NCBI RefSeq assembly: GCF_000739815.1
Contig: NZ_BBJJ01000001.1
Location: forward strand, 1 to 64,000
From: Paraburkholderia mimosarum LMG 23256 = NBRC 106338
GTDB lineage: Bacteria > Pseudomonadota > Gammaproteobacteria > Burkholderiales > Burkholderiaceae
Reading direction: 5' to 3'
Length of the DNA: 64,000 bases
Of this stretch, positions 32,254-40,944 are shown piece by piece. Within the stretch, counting starts at the first letter, position 1. Each line of letters begins with the position of its first letter. The notes below the pieces were generated by a model that worked only from the letters and a program-made list of their open reading frames with translations, did not search any database and had not been told where the DNA came from. The translations under genes and the position numbers were made by a program.

Positions 32254-34569
32254 TCAACCGGCGACGGCCACCCCCATAGCCGCGCTCAGCAAAACCGGAA
32301 TCGACTTCGAAGTAGGCGTCCCGGCGCCATCGGCGATGGACGAAAGCGGCACGAGCGGATTCGTTTCCGGATAGTACGCGCCGAGACAGCCGCGAGGAAT
32401 GTCGTACTCCACGAGCATGAAGTCGTCGACTCGGCGTTCAACACCATCGTCCCACACGCTCGTGATATCCACGCGCTGGCCCGGCTCGAAGCCGAGCATC
32501 GTGATGTCCTCGCGGTTCGCGAACAATACGCGGCGCAAGCCATACACGCCGCGATAGCGGTCGTCGAGGCCGTAGATCGTTGTGTTGTACTGATCGTGCG
32601 AGCGCGTGGTCATGAGCGTCATCAGGCGCGGGCCGTGCTCGGCGCGCGCGCGGTGAATCGGCGTATCGAGTGCGATGGCATGCACGACGAACTGCGCCTT
32701 CCCGCTGGGCGTTTTCCACACGCGTTCGCGCGAGGCCACACCCAGGTGAAAGCCGCCCGGCTGCTTCAGGCGCTCGTTGTAGTTCTCGAAACCGTCGAAG
32801 ACCTTCTCGATCCCGTCGCGAATCTTCGCGTAATCGGCGGCGAGGGCGAGCCAGTCCACCTTCTCGCTGCCGAGCGTCGCGTGCGCCATGCGCCCGACGA
32901 TCGCGATCTCCGAAAGCAGGTTCGTCGAAGCGGGCCGGTTCATACCGTACGAGATGTGCACCATGCTCATCGAGTCCTCGACGCTCACACCTTGCGGCAC
33001 GCCGTTCTGCACATCGATTTCCGTGCGACCGAGCGTGGGCAGAATCAGCGCGTCGCGGCCGTGGACCAGATGGCTGCGATTGAGCTTCGTGGTCACGTGC
33101 ACCGTCAGCGCGCAGGCGCGCATGGCCTCCCACGTGCGCGGCGTGTCGGGCGTGGCGATCGAGAAGTTGCCGCCCAGGCCGATGAACACCTTCACGCGGC
33201 CTTCGAGCATCGCATGGATCGTTTCCACGACGTCGTAGCCGTGCTCGCGCGGCGGCTCGAAATCGTAGGCCTTGCCGAGACGGTCGAGAAACGCCTGCGT
33301 CGGCTTTTCCTCGATGCCCACCGTGCGGTCGCCCTGCACGTTCGAATGGCCGCGCACCGGGCACAGACCCGCACCACGGCGGCCGATGTTCCCGCGCATC
33401 ATCATGAGGTTCGAGAGCAGCTGGATCGTCGCCACCGAATTCTTGTGCTGCGTGAGACCCATGCCCCACGTCGAGATCACGGCGCGGCCCTTCGCATAGA
33501 TGTCTGCGAGCTTGAGCACGTCTTCGATCGGCACGCCCGCTTCGGCCACGATCGTGTCCCACGATTCGGCGCGCAGATCGGCGGCGAAGGCCTCGAAGCC
33601 AACCGTGTGCCGAGCGATGAAATCGACATCGAGCACGCGTTCCGTGCCGTTGGCGAGCGCAGCATCGTCGAGTTCGATCACGCGCTTTGCCACGCCCTTG
33701 ATGAGCGCGAAGTCGCCGCCCACGCGCGGGCGGATGAATACGGAGCTGATCTGCACGCCGTTCGGCGAGAGCATGTCGAGCGTATGCTGCGGGCTCGCGA
33801 AGCGTTCGAGCCCGCGTTCCTTGAGCGGGTTGATCGAGACGATGGTCGCGCCGCGCTTCGCGCATTCGCGCAGCTCGCCGAGCATGCGCGGGTGGTTCGT
33901 CGCCGGGTTCTGGCCGAAGATCAGGAGCGTATCCGCGTGCTCGAAATCGTCGAGCGTGACCGTCCCCTTGCCGATGCCCACCGTGCCCGGCAGGCCACGG
34001 CTCGTGGCCTCGTGGCACATGTTCGAGCAGTCGGGGAAGTTATTCGTGCCGTACATGCGCACGAAGAGCTGATACAGGAATGCCGCCTCGTTGCTCGCGC
34101 GGCCCGACGTATAGAACGCGGCGCGGTTCGGATCGTCGAGCGCCTTGAGGTGCCTCGCGATCAGCTTGAACGCATCGTCCCATTCGATCGGCACGTAGCG
34201 GTCCTGCTGCGCGTCGTAGACGAGCGGATCGGTCAGGCGGCCATGCTGCTCCAGTTCGTAGTCCGATTGCGCCATCAGCTCGCTGACCGTGTGCTCCTGG
34301 AAAAACCGGGGTGTCACGCGCTTGCTCGTCGCCTCCGCCGCCACGGCCTTGACGCCGTTTTCGCAGAACTCGAATGTCGAAGCGTGCTCGCGGTCGGGCC
34401 ACGCGCAGCCGGGGCAGTCGAAGCCGTCGGGCTGGTTCTGCTTGAGCAGCGTGCGGTAATTGCCGCCCGTCACCTTTTCCTTGATGAGGTTGATGGCGAC
34501 CTGCTTGAGCGCGCCCCAGCCGGCGGCGGGATGGTGGTACGGCTCGATGCGACCTTGCGGCTTCTTCAT
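32254..34569 (-). CDS. FdhF/YdeP-family molybdopterin oxidoreductase
   Basis: This 771-residue protein belongs to the molybdopterin oxidoreductase superfamily, YdeP branch (formate-dehydrogenase-like). Visible landmarks are GFDCPGCAWPDREH near residue 50, AFYTSGRASNEAAFLYQ, PDCSNMCHEATSRGL around the position of the metal ligand, LLIFGQNPATNHPRM, and the C-terminal dinucleotide-binding LMTLMTTRSHDQYNTT. YdeP contributes to acid tolerance in E. coli; the substrate is not established. No fdhD-like or electron-transfer partner is adjacent. A MocR-type regulator gene is divergent from it, sharing the 189-base gap with an inverted repeat, and may regulate it. No good ribosome site precedes the ATG. 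Confidence 0.85.
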   Translation of the reverse strand: MKKPQGRIEPYHHPAAGWGALKQVAINLIKEKVTGGNYRTLLKQNQPDGFDCPGCAWPDREHASTFEFCENGVKAVAAEATSKRVTPRFFQEHTVSELMAQSDYELEQHGRLTDPLVYDAQQDRYVPIEWDDAFKLIARHLKALDDPNRAAFYTSGRASNEAAFLYQLFVRMYGTNNFPDCSNMCHEATSRGLPGTVGIGKGTVTLDDFEHADTLLIFGQNPATNHPRMLGELRECAKRGATIVSINPLKERGLERFASPQHTLDMLSPNGVQISSVFIRPRVGGDFALIKGVAKRVIELDDAALANGTERVLDVDFIARHTVGFEAFAADLRAESWDTIVAEAGVPIEDVLKLADIYAKGRAVISTWGMGLTQHKNSVATIQLLSNLMMMRGNIGRRGAGLCPVRGHSNVQGDRTVGIEEKPTQAFLDRLGKAYDFEPPREHGYDVVETIHAMLEGRVKVFIGLGGNFSIATPDTPRTWEAMRACALTVHVTTKLNRSHLVHGRDALILPTLGRTEIDVQNGVPQGVSVEDSMSMVHISYGMNRPASTNLLSEIAIVGRMAHATLGSEKVDWLALAADYAKIRDGIEKVFDGFENYNERLKQPGGFHLGVASRERVWKTPSGKAQFVVHAIALDTPIHRARAEHGPRLMTLMTTRSHDQYNTTIYGLDDRYRGVYGLRRVLFANREDITMLGFEPGQRVDITSVWDDGVERRVDDFMLVEYDIPRGCLGAYYPETNPLVPLSSIADGAGTPTSKSIPVLLSAAMGVAVAG

Positions 34570-34631
34570 GATGCGGTGGTTTTTTCGATTGGCGAGGGCG
34601 GTCTGCCCGATGAGTCAAGGCTACTGTGTTC

Positions 34632-34677
34632 CTGTACTCCGGGAGATCACAGAAAAACCGAAAGACAAGGGGTACAG
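34632..34677. promoter_or_regulatory. Inverted repeat in the fdhF-like/MocR intergenic gap
   Basis: CTGTACTCC at 34632-34640 and GGGGTACAG at 34669-34677 are near-perfect reverse complements with 28 bases between them. This is the arrangement expected for the two half-sites of a MocR/GntR-type regulator, in the gap it shares with the oxidoreductase gene. Confidence 0.5.
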
Positions 34678-34758
34678 TTGCGGCGTTTTGCCATAGACTT
34701 GCGAGGATCGCCAACGCTTGCGTGGCCTCCTTTTCCGCCTGATGAACGCAACCCGGAC

Positions 34759-36222
34759 ATGAACCGCTACGAGCAACTCGCAGACGACATCGAAGCCGCC
34801 GTTCGGCGCGGCGTGTTCGGCCCCGGCGAGCGCGTGCTCTCGGTGCGTCGCGCGAGCCAGCAGCACGGCGTGAGCATCAAGACGGTGCTGCGCGCCTATG
34901 CGTTGCTGGAGAGCCGCAGCGTGATCGAATCGCGCCCGCAATCGGGCTATTTCGTGCGTGCGCGCGTGGGCGCGCCGCAAGGCCGCGGTGCGAGCGATGC
35001 GCAACACACGTCCGGCGCCACCGTCGCCAAGCCGCGCCGCGCGAGCGCACCGAGGCAGCCGGTGCCCGCCAACGTCGACGTGAGCCGCCTCGTCCTCTCC
35101 ACGCTGCGCAGCATCGGCGCGCAGGACGCCGTGCCGCTCGGCTCGCCGTACCCGGACCCGGCGTTGTTCCCCTGGCGGCGCATCAACCAGTACGCGAACG
35201 CCATTGCCCGCCGCCATGCGAGCTGGAACCTCATCGACGACCTGCCGCCCGGCAACCCGGAGCTGATCCGCCAGATCGCGAGGCGTTACGCGGAAAACGG
35301 AGTGAGCGTCGACCCCGAGGAGATCGTCGTTACCGTGGGTGCAACCGAGGCGATCAACCTGAGCCTGCAGGCCGTGGCGAAGCCCGGCGACACGGTGGCC
35401 GTGGAGTCGCCCACCTACTACGCGATGCTGCACGCCATCGAGCGTCTGGGCATGCGCGCCATCGAAGTCAGCACGCACGCGGACACCGGCATCGACCTCG
35501 ACGCACTCGAGCGCGTGCTCGCGCGCCAGAAGGTGGCGGCCTGCATGGTGATGCCGAACTTCCAGAATCCGCTGGGCTTTCGCATGCCCGATGCGCACAA
35601 GGCGCGGCTCGTGGCGATTGCCGAGGCGCACGACCTGCCCGTGATCGAAAACGACGTCTATCAGGAGCTGTATTTCGGTCAGACGCGGCCTTCCACGCTC
35701 AAGCAGTTCGATACGCGCGGGCTCGTGCTGCACTGCGCCTCGTTTTCGAAGAGTCTTTCGGCGTCGTACCGTATTGGCTGGGCGTTGCCGGGGCGTTACC
35801 GCGCGCAGGTCGAGAAGCTCAAGTTCCTCAACACGCTCACGACGCCCTCCGTTCCCCAGGTGGCGCTCGCCGATTACCTGCGCCACGATGGCTACGACCG
35901 GCATCTGCGCCGCGTGCGGCGCTTCTACCGGCAACAGGCGCGCCTCATGCGGGCGATGGTGGAGCGCTTCTTCCCGGCGGGCACGCGCACATCGGAGCCC
36001 CAGGGCGGCTACGTGCTGTGGGTGGAATTGCCGCCGCGCGTCGATTCGATGCGGCTCTATCATGCGGCGCTCGCGCAAGGCATCACCATCGGGCCCGGCT
36101 ACATGTTCTCGATGCGCAACGAGTATCACCATTACATCCGGCTGAATTACAGCTACCCATGGAATGCGCAGACCGAAGCCGCGCTCAAGACGCTAGGCGA
36201 GATGGTCGCGAAGATGGCATGA
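34759..36222 (+). CDS. MocR-family regulator (GntR HTH fused to aminotransferase domain)
   Basis: This 487-residue protein has a GntR-type winged helix at residues about 1-70 (MNRYEQLADDIEAAVRRGVF, HGVSIKTVLRAYALLESRSVI) fused to a fold-type I aminotransferase-like domain. ENDVYQELYFG and the PLP-lysine region CASFSKSLSASYRIGW are present, so PLP binding should be intact. MocR proteins use PLP adducts to sense metabolites. The frame is open over 700 codons upstream, but that part only mirrors the oxidoreductase on the other strand. The start at 34759 is placed by the GntR N-terminus. A small HTH gene follows 11 bases downstream. Confidence 0.88.
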   Translation: MNRYEQLADDIEAAVRRGVFGPGERVLSVRRASQQHGVSIKTVLRAYALLESRSVIESRPQSGYFVRARVGAPQGRGASDAQHTSGATVAKPRRASAPRQPVPANVDVSRLVLSTLRSIGAQDAVPLGSPYPDPALFPWRRINQYANAIARRHASWNLIDDLPPGNPELIRQIARRYAENGVSVDPEEIVVTVGATEAINLSLQAVAKPGDTVAVESPTYYAMLHAIERLGMRAIEVSTHADTGIDLDALERVLARQKVAACMVMPNFQNPLGFRMPDAHKARLVAIAEAHDLPVIENDVYQELYFGQTRPSTLKQFDTRGLVLHCASFSKSLSASYRIGWALPGRYRAQVEKLKFLNTLTTPSVPQVALADYLRHDGYDRHLRRVRRFYRQQARLMRAMVERFFPAGTRTSEPQGGYVLWVELPPRVDSMRLYHAALAQGITIGPGYMFSMRNEYHHYIRLNYSYPWNAQTEAALKTLGEMVAKMA

Positions 36223-36233
36223 GGAGACAGACG

Positions 36234-36557
36234 ATGAACGCAGACAAACCGCACGACGGCGAAGCGGACGACGCAGGCGTCGATCCGGTGCTGGTTGCGG
36301 TGCTCGAGCAGTTGTGGCGTGCTGAGTGCGAGAAGCACGGCCAGCCTGAACGCCAGGGGCGGGCATGGTCCTTCGCGAAACTCTCGAAGCAGGCCGGCGT
36401 GCCGATGAGCGGACTGCGCAGGCAACTCACCGCGCTCGTGGACAGCGGTCTCGTCGTGACGACCCAAGCTGAGGATGGGACGGGCAGGGCGAGTTTGTCG
36501 GATGAAGGCCGCGCGTTTTGTGCGGAGGTGTTTGGGGCGGGCGAGGGCGAGGCGTAG
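36234..36557 (+). CDS. Small winged-helix protein following the MocR gene
   Basis: This 107-residue protein has a GAGGAG box seven bases before its ATG and lies 11 bases after the MocR stop, so the two are co-transcribed. The middle reads WSFAKLSKQAGVPMSGLRRQLTALVDSGLVVTTQAEDGTGRASLSDEG, a clear winged-helix pattern (helix-turn-helix plus wing) like ArsR or MarR folds. No ligand domain is visible. It may control the same divergent oxidoreductase or modulate MocR. I do not recognise a named family. Confidence 0.75.
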   Translation: MNADKPHDGEADDAGVDPVLVAVLEQLWRAECEKHGQPERQGRAWSFAKLSKQAGVPMSGLRRQLTALVDSGLVVTTQAEDGTGRASLSDEGRAFCAEVFGAGEGEA

Positions 36558-36746
36558 TGCGAGGCTTTGCTTGCTCAAAACCTGACGCTGCCGTTGTGCG
36601 CTCACCACACGATTCATGCGGAATGCGTCAGTTTCATTCGGACAATTCCTAAAGTTTCTCTGTAATCCTCACTTTGACAATTTTTGACGTGTATTGAGAT
36701 ACGCGTCTGGCCAGAATCGCCCGACCGAATGCAATGTTGGGCGAAG

Positions 36747-37765
36747 ATGAACAAGAACTACAGACTGGTGTTCAGCCGAGTGCGCAACATGCTCGTCGCG
36801 GTCGAAGAGCGCGCGACGGTATGCGGCAAACGGGGAAGCGGCGAAGCCGCCGTGGCGGCGACCGCGTTGTTGCTGGGCGGGGCACCGCTGTCGGCGCTCG
36901 CGCAGATCGTGCCTTCGGGCGCACATGCGCCCGGCGTCATCAGCAGCGCGAATGGCTTGCCGCAGGTGAACGTCAACCGGCCCAGCGGCGCCGGCGTGTC
37001 TATGAACACCTATTCGCAATTCGACGTCCAGCAACGCGGCGCCATTCTCAACAATTCGCCGACGATCACCGGCACGCAGCTCGGCGGTCAGATCAACGGC
37101 AATCCTAACTATGCACCGGGCCAGTCGGCGCGGATCATCGTCAACCAGGTCAACGGCGCCAACCCCTCGCAGCTCAACGGCTTTCTCGAGGTCGCGGGTC
37201 AGCGGGCGACGGTCGTGCTCGCGAATCCGTCCGGAATTTCCGTCAATGGCGGCGGATTCATCAATACGTCGCGCGCCGTCCTGACGACGGGCGTGCCGCT
37301 TCTCGACGCCAGCGGCGCGCTCACCGGCTACAACGTCACGGGCGGCAACATCACCGTGCAGGGCGCGGGGTTCAATGCGTCGAACGTGGATCAGGTGGAC
37401 CTGATCGCCAGAGCCGTGAGGGTCAACGCCGCGATCTACGCGAACAGCCTGCATGTCGTTGCCGGTGCGAACAGCGTCAACCACGACACGCTCGCGGCCA
37501 CTCCGATCGCCGGGGACGGCGTGCCGTCTTCTGTGTCGATCGACGTGAGCCAGCTGGGCGGCATGTACGCCGGGAAAATCCTTCTGGCCAGTAACGAGCA
37601 TGGGGTGGGTGTTTCGAATGAAGGCGTGATTGCCGCGCAGGCGGGCGACTTCACGCTTGACGCCGACGGCCGGATCACGCTCTCGGGCAAGACTACCGCG
37701 AGCGGCAACGTCATTCTCAACTCGAATACGGGTATCACGAACAACGGGACGACCTACGCCCACGC
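36747..37765 (+). pseudogene. 5' part of a two-partner-secretion adhesin gene (TpsA), truncated by deletion
   Basis: The frame starts with an extended signal peptide region (MNKNYRLVFSRVRNMLVAVE) and a signal peptide ending ALAQ. A filamentous-haemagglutinin TPS domain follows with NQVNGANPSQLNGFLEVAG and NPSGISVNGGGFINTSRA. The haemagglutinin-type sequence stops after GITNNGTTYA near 37757; TpsA proteins are normally well over a thousand residues. Beyond that the frame runs to 38183 but encodes only an out-of-frame reading of tpsB. The secretion domain is intact but the passenger is gone, so the locus is most likely inactive. Confidence 0.8.
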
Positions 37766-37769
37766 TCCC

Positions 37770-39237
37770 CGATTCTGCACGCAAACACGGCGCGTCCGCA
37801 TTGCCACAAGACCCGTTCGCCTTCGCGCTCGAATGGCTCGACCACTACAAGGGCCAATGCATCGGCAAGGCGGGGATCGACGTGCTCGTAAAGGGCCTGC
37901 AACAGGCAATCCTCTCACGCGGCTATATCACCACGCGTGCGCTACTACCCGAGCAGGACCTGTCATCGGGTACGCTGCGGCTCGCGCTCGTTCCTGGCGT
38001 CGTCCGTCAGGTGAAGCTTGCCGATCCGTCGATGTGGGGGACGTGGAAGTCCGCCTTTCCGACGCGCAGCGGCGACCTGTTGACCCTGCGCGATCTCGAG
38101 CAGGGTTTGGAGCAGATGAAGCGCATCGCCAGCCAGGACGCCGACATGCAGATCGAGCCAACGGACACGCCTGGCGAGAGTGACGTGGTGGTGACCGTAA
38201 AGCGCAGGAAGCCGTGGACGTTCGTTGCCTCGGTAGACAACGCCGGCGCCGACGCCACCGGCAAGTGGCAAGGCAATGTGAGCCTGGGCATCGACAACCC
38301 GCTCGGGCTGAACGATATCTTCACGGTCGGCGCGAACCAGGACCTCTCGTTCGGCAACAAGTCGCTCGGCTCGCACGGCTTCAACGGCTCGTACTCGATC
38401 CCCTGGGGCTACTGGACCGCCACGCTGTCGGGTAACACGAACACCTACTACCAACCCATTGCGGGAACGGGGGGCGATCTATTCGTTGCCAGCGGCAATT
38501 CGCAAACGGCGGCGTTGCGTCTTGCGCGCGTGATCTCCCGCGGCCAGAACGACGTGAGCGGTGTCTGGTTCCAGTTATCGAAGCGCTTCGGCGACAGCTT
38601 CATGGATGATGCGGCGATCCCGACGCAGGCGCGCAACAACACGTTCATCGAGCTTGGCCTGACCAACCGCCACTACTTTGCCGCGGCGCAGTTCGACGGC
38701 ACGCTCGCCTACCGCCAGGGCGTTGGCGGTTTCGGCGCGACGCCGGACCCGTACCCGAACGGCCCCACCTACCGCTTCCACATGGCGGTGCTCGACGCGA
38801 ACCTCTCGGTGCCGTTCGCCATCGGCGGGCAGCGTTTCGCCTACGTGGGAACCGCCCACGGCCAGTTCACCAACGACACGCTGTTCTTTATCGATGACCT
38901 GAGCATTGGCAGTCGCTACACCGTGCGCGGCTTCGACGGCAACACGATGCTCGCGGCCGAGCGAGGCTTTTACTGGCGCAACGAGCTCCATTGGCCCGTG
39001 TTCCAGACGGGGCAGACGCTCTACGCGGGCATCGACTACGGCCATGTGTTCGGGCCGGGCACGGCGTTCCTCGCAGACACCCAGCTCGCCGGCGCGGTGA
39101 TCGGCATCCGTGGGGGCGTACCGGCGAAGTATGCGGGCTTCAGCTATGACCTGTTCGTCGGGACGCCCATCTACAAGCCCGGCGGATTCCCGACCGCGCG
39201 ATTCACGGTCGGCGTACAGGCCACCGCGCAGTTCTGA
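37770..39237 (+). pseudogene. 3' part of the TpsB outer-membrane transporter gene (ShlB/FhaC family), N-terminus deleted
   Basis: This frame, shifted by one base from the tpsA fragment, encodes most of a POTRA region (FALEWLDHYKGQCIGKAGID, ILSRGYITTRALLPEQDLS). The complete 16-strand-type barrel follows with YTVRGFDGNTMLAAERGFYWRNE and ends in Phe (VQATAQF), typical of outer-membrane proteins. Missing are the signal peptide, the plug helix and the beginning of the first POTRA domain. There is no credible start codon or ribosome site. It is joined directly to the tpsA 5' part, so one deletion removed the end of tpsA and the start of tpsB, or a rearrangement fused them. Confidence 0.82.
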
Positions 39238-39420
39238 CGATACGGCCGGGCAACAGCATGACGCGGTTGCCGCGGCGCATGTCGGCATCGCGCCGGTGTT
39301 TCATCGTGCAGCGCGATGCCGCTGCGCAGGGGCATCGAGCAAAACGCCGTCGATTGTCGTGCACGGGCCGGTCTCATTTCGCGGTGTTAAGCTACACGAA
39401 CCCCATTCGCCCTCAGGACC

Positions 39421-40350
39421 ATGGACTACATCGACAGCCTGCGGATCTTCCGCTCCGTCGTCGAGGCGCGCAGCTTCACACGCGCCGCGGACATGCACAG
39501 CGTCACCACGCCCGTGGTATCCCGCGCGATCGCGCGGCTCGAAAAACGTTTCGGCAACCGGCTCTTTCATCGCAGCACGCGCGCGGTGTCGCTCACCGAG
39601 GCCGCCGAGCGCTTCTATGAAGGCTGCTGCCGCGTGCTCGACGACCTCGACGCACTAGAGGCCGATGCCACCGTGCAAACCCGCGAAGCGAGCGGCGTGC
39701 TGCGTCTGGTCGCGCACACCACGGCCACCGTCAACCGTCTCGTGCCGCTCATCGCGAGTTTCAAGCGCGCGCATCCGAAGGTGACGCTCGACGTGACGCT
39801 CACCGAGCGCCCCGTCGACCTGATCGCGGACGGCTACGACCTCGGCCTCGTGCTGCCGTTCATGCTCAACAACGAGTCCACGGTCACGCGCCTGCTCGAG
39901 CGCATTCCGCTCGCGCTCGTCACGACGCCCGCCTGGCTCGCCACGCATCCCATGCCGAAGCATCCCGCCGATCTCGCCGGGCATATGTTCGTCCCGACGC
40001 TGGTGTCCATGCGCAAGCCCTCCATCACGTTTCGCGCGGGCGACGAGGAAATCGTCGTACCAATGCGCCACGAGATCACCTCGAACAACCCCGAGTTCAA
40101 TCTCGCGATGGTGCTGGAAGGCTTCGGCATCGGCATCGTGCCCACAGCGCTCGCGCGGGACGAACTCAAATCGGGTAGGCTCGTGACGCTGCTCGACGAC
40201 TACCCCATCGTCGACATGAAGATCGAGATTCGGCTCGCCTACACCACACGCACACTTTTGCCGGCGAAGGTCCGCGCGTTCATCGACCACGCAACCGCGT
40301 TCTTCGACAACGTGGCGCATGAAGCGCCCGTCAAATCGAAGGTGAAATGA
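39421..40350 (+). CDS. LysR-family transcriptional regulator
   Basis: This 309-residue regulator has the LysR N-terminal HTH (MDYIDSLRIFRSVVEARSFTRAADMHSVTTPVVSRAIARLEKRFG) and an effector-binding domain with ERPVDLIADGYDLGLVLPF. The N-terminal pattern is that of the CrgA/DsdC-like group that often regulates efflux or aromatic genes. AGGACC lies directly before the ATG. It is upstream of, and co-directional with, the MarR-EmrAB-NodT efflux cluster; an 84-base gap with its own promoter-like sequence separates them. Its own target is unclear. Confidence 0.9.
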   Translation: MDYIDSLRIFRSVVEARSFTRAADMHSVTTPVVSRAIARLEKRFGNRLFHRSTRAVSLTEAAERFYEGCCRVLDDLDALEADATVQTREASGVLRLVAHTTATVNRLVPLIASFKRAHPKVTLDVTLTERPVDLIADGYDLGLVLPFMLNNESTVTRLLERIPLALVTTPAWLATHPMPKHPADLAGHMFVPTLVSMRKPSITFRAGDEEIVVPMRHEITSNNPEFNLAMVLEGFGIGIVPTALARDELKSGRLVTLLDDYPIVDMKIEIRLAYTTRTLLPAKVRAFIDHATAFFDNVAHEAPVKSKVK

Positions 40351-40405
40351 AAGGAATGGGGTGATTGTTGTCGGTTCGGCCATAATGTGATGCCACGCAT
40401 GAGCC

Positions 40406-40447
40406 TTGTTCGAAGTTCGATTGCCGTCTAGTCTGTGCATATGCACA
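40406..40447 (+). promoter_or_regulatory. Promoter and operator of the efflux MarR gene
   Basis: TTGTTC (40406-40411) and TAGTCT (40429-40434) are separated by 17 bases, a plausible sigma-70 promoter. Transcription would begin around 40440-40442, at the A of the ATG start codon itself, so the mRNA may be leaderless. A perfect 14-base palindrome TGTGCATATGCACA (40434-40447) covers the predicted start site and the ATG. Similar sites occur at 40921 and 46887. It is the likely autoregulatory MarR operator. Confidence 0.6.
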
Positions 40448-40866
40448 GCTACCAGTCACCCGAACACGACGATTGCTTTGCCGTTCGCCAGGCCGCGCGG
40501 CATCTGTCGCAGCTATACGAGCGGCATCTGAGCGCGGCGGGGCTCACGCCCACGCAGTACAGCATTCTGGGCGCGCTCGGCCGGGCATCGAATCTCACGA
40601 TGGCGGAGCTGGCGCGCTCGATGGTGATGGAGCGGACCACGCTCGTGCGCGCTTTGCGGCCCCTTCTGCGCGGCGAGCTCGTGGCCGATTCGCCGGACAG
40701 CGGCGAGCGGCGCCGCCGCCTCGCGCTCACGCAGGCGGGCCGCGCGCGGCTCGATGCGGCGCACGGGCACTGGCGCGCGGCGCAGGACGAGTTCGAGCGC
40801 CGCTTCGGGTCGCAACGCGCCGCGTGGCTGCGCCGCGAGCTGTTTCGCATCACACGGGCCGTCTAG
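40441..40866 (+). CDS. MarR-family regulator of the efflux cluster
   Basis: This MarR-type regulator of 141 residues from the ATG at 40441 (an in-frame GTG lies six bases earlier) has FAVRQAARHLSQLYERHLSAAGLTPTQYSILG and the recognition segment MERTTLVRALRPL. Its closest relative in the window is the MarR protein at 48177, which shares RTTLVRAL exactly. No ribosome site precedes the ATG, in line with the leaderless reading. It lies 78 bases before an EmrA-type gene, so it should repress the efflux operon until an aromatic or drug ligand releases it. Confidence 0.9.
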   Translation: MHSYQSPEHDDCFAVRQAARHLSQLYERHLSAAGLTPTQYSILGALGRASNLTMAELARSMVMERTTLVRALRPLLRGELVADSPDSGERRRRLALTQAGRARLDAAHGHWRAAQDEFERRFGSQRAAWLRRELFRITRAV

Positions 40867-40920
40867 CTTTTTGCAGGTTGCGTCGCGAATTCGATACTGC
40901 GGCGTTTTTTTGTCTTAATC

Positions 40921-40934
40921 AGTGCATATACACA
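40921..40934. promoter_or_regulatory. Second MarR-type palindrome, before the efflux operon
   Basis: AGTGCATATACACA matches the palindrome TGTGCATATGCACA at 12 of 14 positions and lies 10 bases before the EmrA-type gene. It is the natural site for the adjacent MarR protein to control the efflux genes. Confidence 0.55.
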
Positions 40935-40944
40935 GGTAAACGAC

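Noticed and set aside
32596..34741. Very long open frame opposite the molybdopterin oxidoreductase gene, in phase with MocR
   Set aside because: It mirrors the codon structure of the gene on the other strand, its product is rich in Arg, His and Ala with no family resemblance, and the MocR N-terminus marks the true start at 34759.
37766..38183. Fusion reading frame continuing the TpsA fragment over the TpsB part
   Set aside because: The residues after 37757 are an out-of-frame reading of tpsB, with Arg-rich composition, so it is not a functional fusion protein domain.
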